Shown piece by piece: positions 26,588 to 36,215 of a stretch of DNA of 64,000 nt. Positions within the stretch are counted from its first letter, which is position 1, and every line of letters starts with the position of its first letter. This DNA comes from Clostridioides difficile CD160 (GTDB lineage Bacteria > Bacillota > Clostridia > Peptostreptococcales > Peptostreptococcaceae). The stretch is from assembly GCF_000449425.2 (NCBI RefSeq), contig NZ_AVHW01000028.1, positions 1-64,000 of the forward strand, read 5' to 3'. The notes below the pieces were generated by a model. That model made no database searches and was not told the origin of the DNA. It saw nothing but the letters and a program-made list of their open reading frames with translations. A program made the translations under genes and the position numbers.

Positions 26588-27586
26588 CTAATTTACTCTA
26601 TTAGTAGCAGTTCCTGTTTCTATAACTTCTACAGCACTACTTAAACTAGAATAAACTATATTTTCTATCGCTGTACTAGTGAAGAAGCCAAGGTGATGAG
26701 TGAATATAACTTGTTCCATAGAAAGAAGTTTGTTTATTTCTGGGTCAGTTAATTCACCTGGATTCATCTTTTTATTTAAGAATAATCCTTCTGTTTCAAA
26801 TGTATCAAGGGCAGCAGCTCTGATTTTTCCTGATTCTAGTGCTTCTATTAAGTCCCCTGTCTTAATTAAACCACCACGTCCAGTATTTACTATATAAGCT
26901 CCATCCTTCATTATAGCTAGAGTATCTTTGTTTATCATATGTTTTGTTCCTTCAAGTAAAGGAGTATGTAATGTTATAAGGTCAGCTTCTTTTAAAAGGT
27001 CTTCTAAAGTATCTTTGTAAGTTAATATATCATTTAAATCATTATTTGGATATTGGTCAAATGCAATTACGTTAGCCCCTAAGCCTTTGAATAATCTTGC
27101 AGAAGTAGCACCTATTTTTCCAGTACCTATAACACCTACTGTAATAGATCTAACTTCTGTTCCAAGAAGTTCAGCTATCCAACGATAGTCACCTTCACAG
27201 ACTTTTTTCTTTACTAAAGGAGTTTTTCTTAAAAGGTTCATAGCTTGAGTAACAGCTAATTCAGCTATTGCATTAGGTGAATAAGAAGGAACATTAGTAA
27301 CAATAAGCCCATTTTCATTAACTAAACCAAAATGTATCATATCCATTCCTGCAGTTCTTGAAGCTATAACTTTAACTCCAGCATCTTTTAAAGTCTCATA
27401 AATATAAGGGTTATCTATATAGTTAGTTTGTTGTATAGATATACCATCATATCCTTTAGCTTTAACCACGTTTTCTTCAGTCATGTTTTCAGGATAAATA
27501 TCCACTTGAACATCCTTATGCTCTTCAGACCATTGTTTTATTACTGGTTCTTCATAATCGCGTGCTCCAAATACTAGTATTTTCAT
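26588..27586 (-). CDS. ldhA: (R)-2-hydroxyisocaproate dehydrogenase LdhA
   Basis: This 332-aa NAD-dependent D-2-hydroxyacid dehydrogenase reduces 2-oxoisocaproate, made from leucine by transamination, to (R)-2-hydroxyisocaproate. The NAD-binding fold reads VGVIGTGKIGATSA near 147-160. Catalytic residues lie in SRTAGMDM (Arg), the Glu-containing ETEGLF region and THHLGFFT (His). The ATG follows AGGAGGGT. It is divergent from the had operon with 685 bp between them and supplies its substrate. D-lactate dehydrogenases are similar, but the neighbouring had genes make this assignment firm. Confidence 0.95.
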   Translation of the reverse strand: MKILVFGARDYEEPVIKQWSEEHKDVQVDIYPENMTEENVVKAKGYDGISIQQTNYIDNPYIYETLKDAGVKVIASRTAGMDMIHFGLVNENGLIVTNVPSYSPNAIAELAVTQAMNLLRKTPLVKKKVCEGDYRWIAELLGTEVRSITVGVIGTGKIGATSARLFKGLGANVIAFDQYPNNDLNDILTYKDTLEDLLKEADLITLHTPLLEGTKHMINKDTLAIMKDGAYIVNTGRGGLIKTGDLIEALESGKIRAAALDTFETEGLFLNKKMNPGELTDPEINKLLSMEQVIFTHHLGFFTSTAIENIVYSSLSSAVEVIETGTATNRVN

Positions 27587-27968
27587 ATCAATACCCTCCT
27601 GTAATTATTAAATTATATGGTAATCTTTCATTTAGAAATAATATGTAACATATAAGGCTATGTTTTTTATACAAAATTTTTAAGGTTAAAAATTTAGTTT
27701 TGAAATTGTTTTCCCTGTCATATTTCGATATTTAGTTATTTTTTATTTAATGTAATAATTGCTTTAAAAATTTATCAAAGAAATTGTTATTTTTTAGATT
27801 AAATATTATTAAAAATTTATCTAAGTTTGAAATTAGTTAACTAACTTGCTGATTAATTACAATGATAACATGTGTTTTTGAGTTTAGCAATGAAAACTTT
27901 TTTTGAAATGTCAAGCTTTTTCACAAAAAAATATATAAAAAAAACTTTTATATGCATAGAAAGAATAG

Positions 27969-27997
27969 CAAAATGCAATGGAGAGTTGCATAATGCC
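27969..27997. promoter_or_regulatory. Palindromic upstream activating site of had operon
   Basis: ATGCAA (27974-27979) and TTGCAT (27987-27992) flank 7 nt, and outer GCA/TGC triplets at 27969 and 27995 extend the symmetry. Its centre is about 94 nt upstream of the -24 element, a normal distance for an enhancer-binding protein. The likely binder is the regulator encoded at 36216. Confidence 0.55.
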
Positions 27998-28074
27998 ACG
28001 ATTTGGAAAAAATAATTTAATTGCATATTGTTAAAAAACATTCAAATCAAGCGATATTTTGCTTAAATATAAAG

Positions 28075-28091
28075 TTGGCACGATAAATGCT
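28075..28091 (+). promoter_or_regulatory. Sigma-54 (-24/-12) promoter of hadA
   Basis: TTGGCAC (28075-28081), five bases and ATGCT (28087-28091) match the sigma-54 consensus. The GG (28077) and GC (28089) are exactly 12 nt apart. The predicted transcript has a leader of about 170 nt. Confidence 0.85.
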
Positions 28092-28271
28092 TAACAATAT
28101 AGGTGTAAGACAATAAAACAATAAAAAATAATTTTAATAATTTTTAAGTTATTTTAGATAAGATTAGGAACTTTGACATCAAATAGTTAATATCAGAAAA
28201 AAGTATTTAAAGTATTTTATGAGTGAGTTAATCGAAATTTTATAATTGATACTATTAAGGAGGAAAACGTT

Positions 28272-29471
28272 ATGCTTTTAGAAGGAGTTAAAGTAGTAGA
28301 ACTTTCAAGTTTCATCGCAGCACCATGTTGTGCAAAAATGTTAGGTGACTGGGGTGCAGAGGTTATTAAGATTGAACCTATAGAAGGTGATGGAATAAGA
28401 GTTATGGGTGGAACATTTAAATCTCCAGCATCAGATGATGAAAACCCTATGTTTGAATTAGAAAATGGAAATAAAAAGGGTGTAAGTATTAATGTAAAAT
28501 CAAAAGAAGGAGTAGAAATACTACATAAATTATTATCAGAAGCAGATATATTTGTAACTAATGTTAGAGTTCAAGCATTAGAAAAAATGGGAATAGCTTA
28601 TGACCAAATAAAAGATAAATATCCAGGATTAATATTCTCTCAAATATTAGGATATGGTGAAAAAGGACCTTTAAAAGATAAACCAGGATTTGACTACACT
28701 GCATACTTCGCAAGAGGAGGAGTTAGCCAATCTGTTATGGAAAAAGGAACATCTCCAGCAAATACAGCAGCAGGATTTGGTGACCATTATGCAGGTCTAG
28801 CATTAGCAGCAGGAAGTTTAGCAGCATTACATAAAAAAGGTCAAACTGGTAAAGGTGAAAGAGTAACAGTAAGTCTTTTCCATACTGCTATATATGGAAT
28901 GGGAACAATGATAACAACAGCACAATACGGAAATGAAATGCCTTTATCAAGAGAAAATCCAAACAGTCCATTAATGACTACATATAAATGTAAAGATGGA
29001 AGATGGATTCAATTAGCTTTAATACAATACAATAAGTGGTTAGGTAAATTCTGTAAGGTTATAAATAGAGAATATATATTAGAAGATGATAGATACAATA
29101 ACATAGATTCAATGGTTAATCATGTTGAAGGTTTAGTTAAGATAGTTGGAGAAGCTATGTTAGAAAAAACATTAGACGAGTGGTCAGCTTTATTAGAAGA
29201 AGCAGACTTACCATTTGAAAAAATCCAAAGCTGTGAAGATTTATTAGACGACGAACAAGCTTGGGCAAATGACTTCTTATTTAAGAAAGAATATGATAGC
29301 GGAAATACAGGTGTCTTAGTTAATACTCCAGTTATGTTTAGAAATGAAGGAATTAAAGATTATACACCAGCACCAAAAGTAGGTCAACATACTGTAGAAG
29401 TATTAAAATCTTTAGGCTATGATGAAGAAAAAATAAACAGCTTCAAAGATAGTAAAGTTGTAAGATACTAA
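28272..29471 (+). CDS. hadA: 2-hydroxyisocaproate CoA-transferase HadA
   Basis: HadA is a family III CoA-transferase (399 aa). It moves CoA from isocaproyl-CoA to (R)-2-hydroxyisocaproate, making 2-hydroxyisocaproyl-CoA for dehydration. The N-terminal CoA-binding block is LSSFIAAPCCAKMLGDWGAE, and the catalytic Asp171 lies in GFGDHYAG. The ATG follows AAGGAGGAAAACGTT. It opens the had operon under a sigma-54 promoter. Length and order match the characterised C. difficile pathway. Confidence 0.97.
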   Translation: MLLEGVKVVELSSFIAAPCCAKMLGDWGAEVIKIEPIEGDGIRVMGGTFKSPASDDENPMFELENGNKKGVSINVKSKEGVEILHKLLSEADIFVTNVRVQALEKMGIAYDQIKDKYPGLIFSQILGYGEKGPLKDKPGFDYTAYFARGGVSQSVMEKGTSPANTAAGFGDHYAGLALAAGSLAALHKKGQTGKGERVTVSLFHTAIYGMGTMITTAQYGNEMPLSRENPNSPLMTTYKCKDGRWIQLALIQYNKWLGKFCKVINREYILEDDRYNNIDSMVNHVEGLVKIVGEAMLEKTLDEWSALLEEADLPFEKIQSCEDLLDDEQAWANDFLFKKEYDSGNTGVLVNTPVMFRNEGIKDYTPAPKVGQHTVEVLKSLGYDEEKINSFKDSKVVRY

Positions 29472-29509
29472 TTAGTAATTCTAGATTTAATAAAAGGAGA
29501 ATGCTAAAG

Positions 29510-30310
29510 ATGTACACAATGGGATTAGATATAGGTTCAACTGCATCAAAGGGAGTAATTTTAAAAGATGGAGAAGATATTGTAGCTTATGAGACAATAT
29601 CTTCTGGTACTGGGACTACTGGACCATCAAGAGTTTTAGAAAAATTATATGGTAAGACTGGTCTTGCAAGAGAAGATATTGAAAAAGTGGTAGTTACAGG
29701 ATATGGAAGAATGAATTATTCAGATGCTGATAAGCAAATAAGTGAATTAAGCTGTCATGCCAGGGGAGTAAACTTCATAATTCCAGAGACAAGAACCATT
29801 ATTGACATAGGTGGTCAAGATGCAAAGGTATTAAAGTTAGATAATAATGGAAGACTACTAAACTTTCTTATGAATGATAAGTGTGCTGCAGGTACAGGAA
29901 GATTTTTAGATGTAATGGCAAAGATAATAGAGGTTGATGTATCTGAACTCGGAAGTATATCTATGAATTCTCAAAATGAAGTATCAATAAGCAGTACATG
30001 TACAGTATTTGCAGAGTCTGAGGTTATATCACATTTATCTGAAAATGCAAAAATTGAAGATATAGTGGCAGGTATTCATACTTCAGTAGCAAAGAGAGTT
30101 TCTAGCCTAGTAAAAAGAATAGGAGTACAAAGAAATGTAGTTATGGTTGGTGGAGTTGCTAGAAATAGTGGTATCGTAAGAGCCATGGCAAGAGAAATCA
30201 ACACAGAAATTATTGTACCTGATATACCTCAATTAACGGGTGCTTTAGGAGCAGCGTTATACGCTTTTGATGAAGCAAAAACATCACAAAAAGAAGTGAA
30301 AAATATATAA
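29510..30310 (+). CDS. hadI: 2-hydroxyisocaproyl-CoA dehydratase activator HadI
   Basis: HadI (266 aa) is the ATP-driven electron donor that injects one electron at very low potential into the HadBC dehydratase. It has the ASKHA ATPase fold (MGLDIGSTASKG, DIGGQDAKV, VMVGGVARNSG). Cys125 in DKCAAGTG and Cys164 in SSTCTVF are the ligands by which the homodimer holds one 4Fe-4S cluster. AAGGAG at 29494-29499 fits the ATG at 29510; the ATG at 29501 is too close. The enzyme is oxygen sensitive. Confidence 0.96.
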   Translation: MYTMGLDIGSTASKGVILKDGEDIVAYETISSGTGTTGPSRVLEKLYGKTGLAREDIEKVVVTGYGRMNYSDADKQISELSCHARGVNFIIPETRTIIDIGGQDAKVLKLDNNGRLLNFLMNDKCAAGTGRFLDVMAKIIEVDVSELGSISMNSQNEVSISSTCTVFAESEVISHLSENAKIEDIVAGIHTSVAKRVSSLVKRIGVQRNVVMVGGVARNSGIVRAMAREINTEIIVPDIPQLTGALGAALYAFDEAKTSQKEVKNI

Positions 30311-30324
30311 AAAGAGGGATGAAA

Positions 30325-31551
30325 ATGTCTGAAAAAAAAGAAGCTAGAGTAGTAATAAATGATTTATTAGCTGAACAATATGCAAATGCATTTAAAGCTA
30401 AAGAAGAAGGAAGACCTGTAGGTTGGTCAACATCAGTATTTCCTCAAGAATTAGCAGAAGTATTTGACTTAAACGTATTATATCCAGAAAATCAAGCAGC
30501 TGGGGTAGCGGCTAAAAAAGGTTCTTTAGAGTTATGTGAAATGGCTGAATCTAAAGGATACTCTATCGACCTATGTGCATATGCAAGAACAAATTTTGGT
30601 CTTTTAGAAAATGGAGGCTGTGAAGCTTTAGATATGCCAGCTCCAGATTTCCTACTTTGCTGTAACAATATATGTAACCAAGTTATAAAATGGTATGAAA
30701 ATATTTCAAGAGAATTAGATATACCTCTAATAATGATTGATACAACTTTCAATAATGAAGATGAAGTTACTCAATCAAGAATTGACTATATAAAAGCTCA
30801 ATTTGAAGAAGCTATAAAGCAATTAGAAATTATATCAGGGAAGAAATTTGACCCTAAGAAGTTTGAAGAAGTAATGAAAATATCAGCTGAAAACGGAAGA
30901 CTATGGAAATACTCTATGAGTTTACCAGCAGATTCTTCACCTTCACCAATGAATGGGTTTGACTTATTTACTTACATGGCTGTAATAGTTTGTGCTAGAG
31001 GTAAAAAAGAAACTACAGAAGCATTTAAATTACTTATAGAAGAATTAGAGGACAACATGAAAACTGGTAAATCTTCTTTCAGAGGAGAAGAAAAATACAG
31101 AATAATGATGGAAGGTATACCTTGTTGGCCATATATAGGATACAAAATGAAAACATTAGCTAAATTTGGAGTTAACATGACAGGTAGTGTTTACCCACAT
31201 GCTTGGGCATTACAATATGAAGTTAATGATTTAGATGGAATGGCAGTAGCATACAGTACTATGTTTAACAACGTAAACTTAGACCGTATGACAAAATATA
31301 GAGTTGATTCTTTAGTAGATGGTAAATGTGATGGAGCATTCTATCATATGAACAGAAGCTGTAAACTTATGAGTTTAATACAATATGAAATGCAAAGAAG
31401 AGCAGCTGAAGAAACTGGATTACCATATGCTGGATTTGATGGTGACCAAGCAGACCCTAGAGCTTTTACTAATGCTCAGTTTGAAACAAGAATTCAAGGT
31501 TTAGTTGAAGTAATGGAAGAAAGAAAAAAACTTAATAGAGGTGAGATATAA
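30325..31551 (+). CDS. hadB: 2-hydroxyisocaproyl-CoA dehydratase alpha subunit HadB
   Basis: HadB (408 aa) with HadC forms the 4Fe-4S radical dehydratase that converts (R)-2-hydroxyisocaproyl-CoA to 2-isocaprenoyl-CoA. Conserved text includes [14 protein letters not shown], the cysteine-rich [12 protein letters not shown] (cluster ligands) and IMIDTTFN. The ATG at 30325 follows GAGGGATGAAA. The stop overlaps the hadC start (TAATG), which indicates translational coupling of the two subunits. Confidence 0.96.
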   Translation: MSEKKEARVVINDLLAEQYANAFKAKEEGRPVGWSTSVFPQELAEVFDLNVLYPENQAAGVAAKKGSLELCEMAESKGYSIDLCAYARTNFGLLENGGCEALDMPAPDFLLCCNNICNQVIKWYENISRELDIPLIMIDTTFNNEDEVTQSRIDYIKAQFEEAIKQLEIISGKKFDPKKFEEVMKISAENGRLWKYSMSLPADSSPSPMNGFDLFTYMAVIVCARGKKETTEAFKLLIEELEDNMKTGKSSFRGEEKYRIMMEGIPCWPYIGYKMKTLAKFGVNMTGSVYPHAWALQYEVNDLDGMAVAYSTMFNNVNLDRMTKYRVDSLVDGKCDGAFYHMNRSCKLMSLIQYEMQRRAAEETGLPYAGFDGDQADPRAFTNAQFETRIQGLVEVMEERKKLNRGEI

Positions 31552-32678
31552 TGGAAGCTATTTTATCTAAAATGAAAGAAGTAGTTGAAAATCCAAATGC
31601 GGCTGTAAAAAAATATAAAAGTGAAACTGGTAAAAAAGCTATAGGTTGTTTCCCAGTTTACTGCCCAGAAGAGATTATACATGCAGCTGGAATGCTTCCA
31701 GTTGGTATATGGGGAGGACAAACAGAATTAGATTTAGCTAAACAATATTTCCCTGCATTTGCATGTTCAATAATGCAATCATGTTTAGAATATGGATTAA
31801 AAGGTGCTTATGATGAATTATCTGGAGTTATTATACCAGGTATGTGTGATACACTAATTTGTCTAGGACAAAACTGGAAATCAGCAGTACCTCATATAAA
31901 ATATATATCATTAGTACACCCACAAAATAGAAAACTTGAAGCTGGTGTAAAATACCTAATCAGTGAGTACAAAGGTGTGAAAAGAGAGCTTGAAGAAATA
32001 TGTGGTTATGAAATAGAAGAAGCAAAAATTCATGAAAGTATAGAAGTTTACAATGAACATAGAAAAACTATGAGAGACTTTGTTGAAGTAGCTTATAAAC
32101 ATTCTAATACTATAAAACCATCAGTAAGAAGCTTAGTAATCAAAAGTGGATTCTTTATGAGAAAAGAAGAGCACACTGAATTAGTAAAAGAATTAATAGC
32201 AAAATTAAATGCTATGCCAGAAGAAGTCTGTTCTGGAAAGAAAGTTTTATTAACAGGTATAGTAGCTGATTCTAAAGATATATTAGATATTTTAGAAGAC
32301 AACAATATATCAGTTGTAGCAGATGATTTAGCTCAGGAAACAAGACAATTCAGAACAGATGTACCAGCAGGTGATGATGCGTTAGAAAGATTAGCAAGAC
32401 AATGGTCAAATATAGAAGGATGTTCATTAGCTTATGACCCTAAGAAAAAACGTGGGTCACTTATAGTAGATGAAGTTAAAAAGAAAGATATAGATGGTGT
32501 TATCTTCTGTATGATGAAATTCTGTGACCCAGAAGAATACGATTATCCTTTAGTTAGAAAAGATATAGAAGATAGTGGAATACCTACTTTATATGTTGAA
32601 ATTGACCAACAAACTCAGAATAATGAACAAGCCAGAACTCGTATTCAAACTTTTGCTGAGATGATGAGTTTAGCGTAA
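31551..32678 (+). CDS. hadC: 2-hydroxyisocaproyl-CoA dehydratase beta subunit HadC
   Basis: HadC (375 aa) is the second subunit of the dehydratase and carries its own iron-sulphur cluster. The motif [20 protein letters not shown] near the N-terminus and [13 protein letters not shown] provide conserved cysteines. It shares the HgdB-like fold with HadB. The ATG overlaps the hadB stop codon. GAGGTGAGATATA just before hadB's stop serves as ribosome site. Confidence 0.96.
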   Translation: MEAILSKMKEVVENPNAAVKKYKSETGKKAIGCFPVYCPEEIIHAAGMLPVGIWGGQTELDLAKQYFPAFACSIMQSCLEYGLKGAYDELSGVIIPGMCDTLICLGQNWKSAVPHIKYISLVHPQNRKLEAGVKYLISEYKGVKRELEEICGYEIEEAKIHESIEVYNEHRKTMRDFVEVAYKHSNTIKPSVRSLVIKSGFFMRKEEHTELVKELIAKLNAMPEEVCSGKKVLLTGIVADSKDILDILEDNNISVVADDLAQETRQFRTDVPAGDDALERLARQWSNIEGCSLAYDPKKKRGSLIVDEVKKKDIDGVIFCMMKFCDPEEYDYPLVRKDIEDSGIPTLYVEIDQQTQNNEQARTRIQTFAEMMSLA

Positions 32679-32725
32679 GTTCATTAAAATAAATTTACTA
32701 TAAAATGTGAAAATTGGAGGAAGCT

Positions 32726-33859
32726 ATGTTATATAACAAAGAACAAGAACTTTTAAGAAAAGCAGTAAGAGATTTTGTTAGTAAAGAATTAGACACTTTG
32801 CCAGCAGAAATGGATAAAACAGGTGTAATGCCTAAGGAATTAATCAAAAAATTAGCTGAAACAAAATTTATAAGCAGTAATATTCCAGAAGAGTATGGTG
32901 GTGGGGGAGCAGGATATGTTTCTTATGCTATCATAATGGAAGAAATAGCTAGAAGATGTGCATCAACAGCTACTTTCGTTACAGCAGGTTCTTCTCTTGC
33001 TACATTACCAATACTTTACAATGGTACTGAAGAGCAAAAACAAAAATACTTAAAAGGTTTAGCAACAGGTGAATTAATAGGAGCATTTGGTTTAACTGAG
33101 CCAGGAGCTGGTTCTGATGCTGGTGGGCAACAAACAACAGCAGAATTAGTTGGAGACCACTATATATTAAATGGTAGAAAAACTTTCATAACTAATGGAC
33201 CATTCTGCGACATAGCTATAGTAATAGCAGTTACAGATAGAAGTAAAGGTCTTAGAGGTACATCAGCATTTATAGTAGAAAGTAAATGGGATGGTTTCTC
33301 AACAGGAGCTCATGAAGATAAAATGGGTATAAGAGGAACTGAAACTTCTGACTTAATATTTGAAAATGTTAAAGTTCCAAAAGAAAACCTTATAGGAAAA
33401 GAAGGTAATGGATTTAAAATAGCAATGGGTACTTTAGAAGTAGGTAGAATAGGTGTTGCTGCCTTAGCTCTAGGAATTGCTCAAGGTGCTTTAGATGAAG
33501 CTGTTAAATATACAAAACAAAGAGTTCAATTTGGTAAGCCTATCGCTAAATTCCAAAATACTCAATTTACTATAGCTGATATGGAAACAAAAGTTTGTGC
33601 AGCTAGAGGATTAGTTTATGATGCAGCACAAAAGAGAGATGCAGGAATGAGAGTTGCTCAAGAATCTGCAATGGCTAAATACTATGCAGCAGAAGTTGCA
33701 AATGAAGTTGCTTATAAAGCATTACAACTTCACGGTGGATATGGATTCATAAAAGATTATGAAATCGAAAGAATGTACAGAGACGCTAGAATCGTATCAA
33801 TATACGAAGGTACATCAGAAGTTCAAAAAATGGTAATTTCATCAAACGTATTAAAATAA
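32726..33859 (+). CDS. acdB: Isocaprenoyl-CoA dehydrogenase AcdB (electron-bifurcating)
   Basis: AcdB (377 aa) is an acyl-CoA dehydrogenase flavoprotein. With EtfAB it reduces 2-isocaprenoyl-CoA to isocaproyl-CoA using NADH while also reducing ferredoxin. FAD- and substrate-binding blocks are FGLTEPGAGSDAGG and FITNGP; the catalytic base is the Glu of IYEGTSEVQK near the C-terminus. GGAGGA supports the ATG at 32726; a TTG opens the frame at 32714. It is followed directly by the EtfBA genes, as expected for the bifurcating complex. Confidence 0.95.
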   Translation: MLYNKEQELLRKAVRDFVSKELDTLPAEMDKTGVMPKELIKKLAETKFISSNIPEEYGGGGAGYVSYAIIMEEIARRCASTATFVTAGSSLATLPILYNGTEEQKQKYLKGLATGELIGAFGLTEPGAGSDAGGQQTTAELVGDHYILNGRKTFITNGPFCDIAIVIAVTDRSKGLRGTSAFIVESKWDGFSTGAHEDKMGIRGTETSDLIFENVKVPKENLIGKEGNGFKIAMGTLEVGRIGVAALALGIAQGALDEAVKYTKQRVQFGKPIAKFQNTQFTIADMETKVCAARGLVYDAAQKRDAGMRVAQESAMAKYYAAEVANEVAYKALQLHGGYGFIKDYEIERMYRDARIVSIYEGTSEVQKMVISSNVLK

Positions 33860-33891
33860 TAAATAATCTAATGAAATTGGAGGTATAGACT

Positions 33892-34677
33892 TTGAAAATA
33901 TTAGTTTGCGTAAAACAAGTTCCAGATACTAACGAAGTAAGAATAAATAAAGAAACAGGTACTCTTATAAGAGATGGAGTTCCAAGTATATTAAATCCAG
34001 ATGATGCTAACGCATTAGAGGAAGCTTTAAAAATTAAAGATGAGCATGATGATGTAACTATAACAGTTATAACAATGGGACCTCCTCAAGCTGATTTTAT
34101 GCTAAGAGAGTGTTTAGCTATGGGTGCTGATGATGCAATATTATTAAGTGATAGAGCATTTGGAGGAGCTGATACTTGGGCTACATCAAATACTATTGCA
34201 GCAGGGATAGCTAAAGTAGGAGACTATGACATAATATTTGCAGGAAGACAAGCAATAGATGGAGATACTGCACAAGTTGGACCACAAATTGCAGAAAAAT
34301 TAGACATTCCTCAAGTTACATATGTACAAGACTTCAAAATAGAAGGAAAAGACATAATAGTTCAAAGACAATTAGAAGATGGATATGAATTAATAAAAGT
34401 AAGTACACCTGTACTTTTAACAGCAGTAAAAGAGTTAAATGCACCTAGATACATGTCTGTTGATAAAATAGTAAAAGCATATAAACATGATGTAAAAGTT
34501 TGGACAATTGATGATTTAGATGTAAATAAAGAAGAGGTTGGTTTAAAAGCATCACCAACTAAAGTATTTAGATCATTTACTCCTGACCCAAGAGGAAAAG
34601 GAGAAATCTTAGAAGGTAAAGCTGATGAAATAGCTAACAAAATAATAATCGGTCTAAAACAAAAGCACATTATATAA
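33892..34677 (+). CDS. etfB: Electron transfer flavoprotein beta subunit EtfB
   Basis: EtfB (261 aa) forms with EtfA the flavoprotein that bifurcates electrons from NADH. It opens with KILVCVKQVPDTNEVRI, the family signature. Other conserved parts are the nucleotide-binding AGRQAIDGDTAQVGP and TPVLLTAVKELNAPRYMS. In bifurcating Etf proteins this subunit holds the bifurcating FAD. The start is a TTG at 33892 with GGAGGT at the right distance. Confidence 0.95.
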   Translation: MKILVCVKQVPDTNEVRINKETGTLIRDGVPSILNPDDANALEEALKIKDEHDDVTITVITMGPPQADFMLRECLAMGADDAILLSDRAFGGADTWATSNTIAAGIAKVGDYDIIFAGRQAIDGDTAQVGPQIAEKLDIPQVTYVQDFKIEGKDIIVQRQLEDGYELIKVSTPVLLTAVKELNAPRYMSVDKIVKAYKHDVKVWTIDDLDVNKEEVGLKASPTKVFRSFTPDPRGKGEILEGKADEIANKIIIGLKQKHII

Positions 34678-34695
34678 GTTGGAGGAGTACAAACT

Positions 34696-35733
34696 ATGAA
34701 TGATATAAAAGATTTAAGTTCTTATAAAAACGTATGGATATTTGCAGAACAAAGAGAAGGAAAAATAGCTCCAGTAGTTATCGAATTATTAGGAGAAGGA
34801 AGAAAATTAGCTACAGAAGTAGATGCTGAGCTTTGTGCAGTATTATTAGGAAAAGATGTTGATGGATTAGCTAAAGAGTTAATCACTTTTGGAGCAGATA
34901 AAGTTTATGTTGCAGATGATGCTCTTTTAGAAAAATATACAACTGATGCATATACAAAAGTAATAAAAGATGCAATAGATGAAATAAAACCAGAAATAAT
35001 GCTTTTCGGAGCAACTCATATAGGTAGAGATTTAGCACCTAGAATAGCTTCAAGAGTTGGAACTGGATTAACAGCTGACTGTACTAAGTTAGAAATAGAC
35101 CCAGAAGATAAGAAAATAAAACAAACTCGTCCAGCATTTGGTGGAAACATAATGGCTACAATCATATGTCCAAACCATAGACCTCAAATGTCTACAGTTA
35201 GACCTGGTGTTATGGATAAAGCTGAACAAGACGAAACAAGAACTGGTGAAGTTATAGCATTAGACTATAAAATAACTCAAGATGATATAAGAACTACTGT
35301 TTTAGAAACAGTTAAAACTAAAAAAGATTTAGTATCTCTTACAGATGCAAATGTTATAGTATCAGGTGGTTTAGGATTAGGTGGACCAGAAGGATTTGAA
35401 ATGCTTAAGAAATTAGCTGACAAATTAGGTGGAGTAGTTGGTTCTTCTCGTGCAGCTGTAGATGCTGGATGGATAGACCATTCTCACCAAGTAGGTCAAA
35501 CAGGAACTACTGTTAAACCAAACCTATACATAGCTTGTGGTATATCAGGAGCAATACAACATTTAGCAGGTATGCAATCATCAGATTTCATAATTGCTAT
35601 AAACAAAAACCCAGCAGCTCCAATTTTAGAAATCGCTGATTATGGAGTAGTTGGAGATTTACATGAAATAGTACCAATGCTTATAGATAAATTAGATAGC
35701 GTTGATGATTTATTAGAAGCTATAAAAGCTTAA
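34696..35733 (+). CDS. etfA: Electron transfer flavoprotein alpha subunit EtfA
   Basis: EtfA (345 aa) is the partner of EtfB. The N-terminal domain resembles EtfB, and the C-terminal FAD-binding domain holds [41 protein letters not shown] and [17 protein letters not shown] lies before the ATG. It is the last gene of the had operon; a long hairpin follows at 35883. No extra ferredoxin domain is fused. Confidence 0.95.
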   Translation: MNDIKDLSSYKNVWIFAEQREGKIAPVVIELLGEGRKLATEVDAELCAVLLGKDVDGLAKELITFGADKVYVADDALLEKYTTDAYTKVIKDAIDEIKPEIMLFGATHIGRDLAPRIASRVGTGLTADCTKLEIDPEDKKIKQTRPAFGGNIMATIICPNHRPQMSTVRPGVMDKAEQDETRTGEVIALDYKITQDDIRTTVLETVKTKKDLVSLTDANVIVSGGLGLGGPEGFEMLKKLADKLGGVVGSSRAAVDAGWIDHSHQVGQTGTTVKPNLYIACGISGAIQHLAGMQSSDFIIAINKNPAAPILEIADYGVVGDLHEIVPMLIDKLDSVDDLLEAIKA

Positions 35734-35882
35734 TAGACACAAATTATATAAATATTACTGATTGAATAAGTCTTATTAGTTAGTAACATAATTATTAACC
35801 CTTTGATAAGTTATTGCTAGTGTGTATTTGTCAGTTATTAAAAAGTCTGTTTGAATAAAATTTTATAATACAAGATAATTTG

Positions 35883-35950
35883 GATAATCCTTATATGTGT
35901 ATTGCTTACAAAATGTGAGTTATATTCTATAAGGATTATCTTTGTTTTTT
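35883..35950 (+). terminator. Terminator of the had operon
   Basis: GATAATCCTTATA (35883-35895) pairs perfectly with TATAAGGATTATC (35938-35950) and is followed by TTTGTTTTTT. The 42-nt loop is unusually long for a terminator. Confidence 0.8.
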
Positions 35951-36146
35951 AAAATAAATCTTAAATTTAATTAAATTGTACTAAATAGACAAATAATTAC
36001 TAAATGTGTGATAAAATACAATTAAAAGCAAAATGAAATTTTTAACAAACTATAATCATTAAAATTATATCTTAGTTACATTTTAATGAAGAAAGCTATT
36101 TAAAAAGACAAATATTACAAGGAGTTGGTTGTATGTGCTAATGGTA

Positions 36147-36168
36147 TTTATTGTAAGCAAACAATAAA
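36147..36168. promoter_or_regulatory. Small palindrome upstream of the had-linked EBP
   Basis: TTTATTGT (36147-36154) and ACAATAAA (36161-36168) flank 6 nt. It lies about 50 nt before the EBP start. It could be an operator or a leader hairpin; no T-run follows. Confidence 0.3.
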
Positions 36169-36215
36169 TTTTGTATGTAGTTCAATAAATTACTTAATGA
36201 AAGGTGCGAATATTA

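Larger units (their letters stand above)
27587..28271. other. ldhA-hadA divergent control region
   Basis: This 685-bp AT-rich region has no credible gene; the short minus-strand frame at 27853-28041 has no ribosome site. It contains the hadA sigma-54 promoter (28075-28091), a palindrome (27969-27997) suited to an enhancer-binding protein, a small inverted repeat AAGC-N8-GCTT at 28049-28064 and the ldhA upstream region. Two TTGCAT elements recur nearby (27987 and 28021). Confidence 0.7.

Noticed and set aside
27853-28041. Short minus-strand frame in the ldhA-hadA gap
   Set aside because: It overlaps the putative enhancer site, has no ribosome site and reads like random AT-rich DNA.
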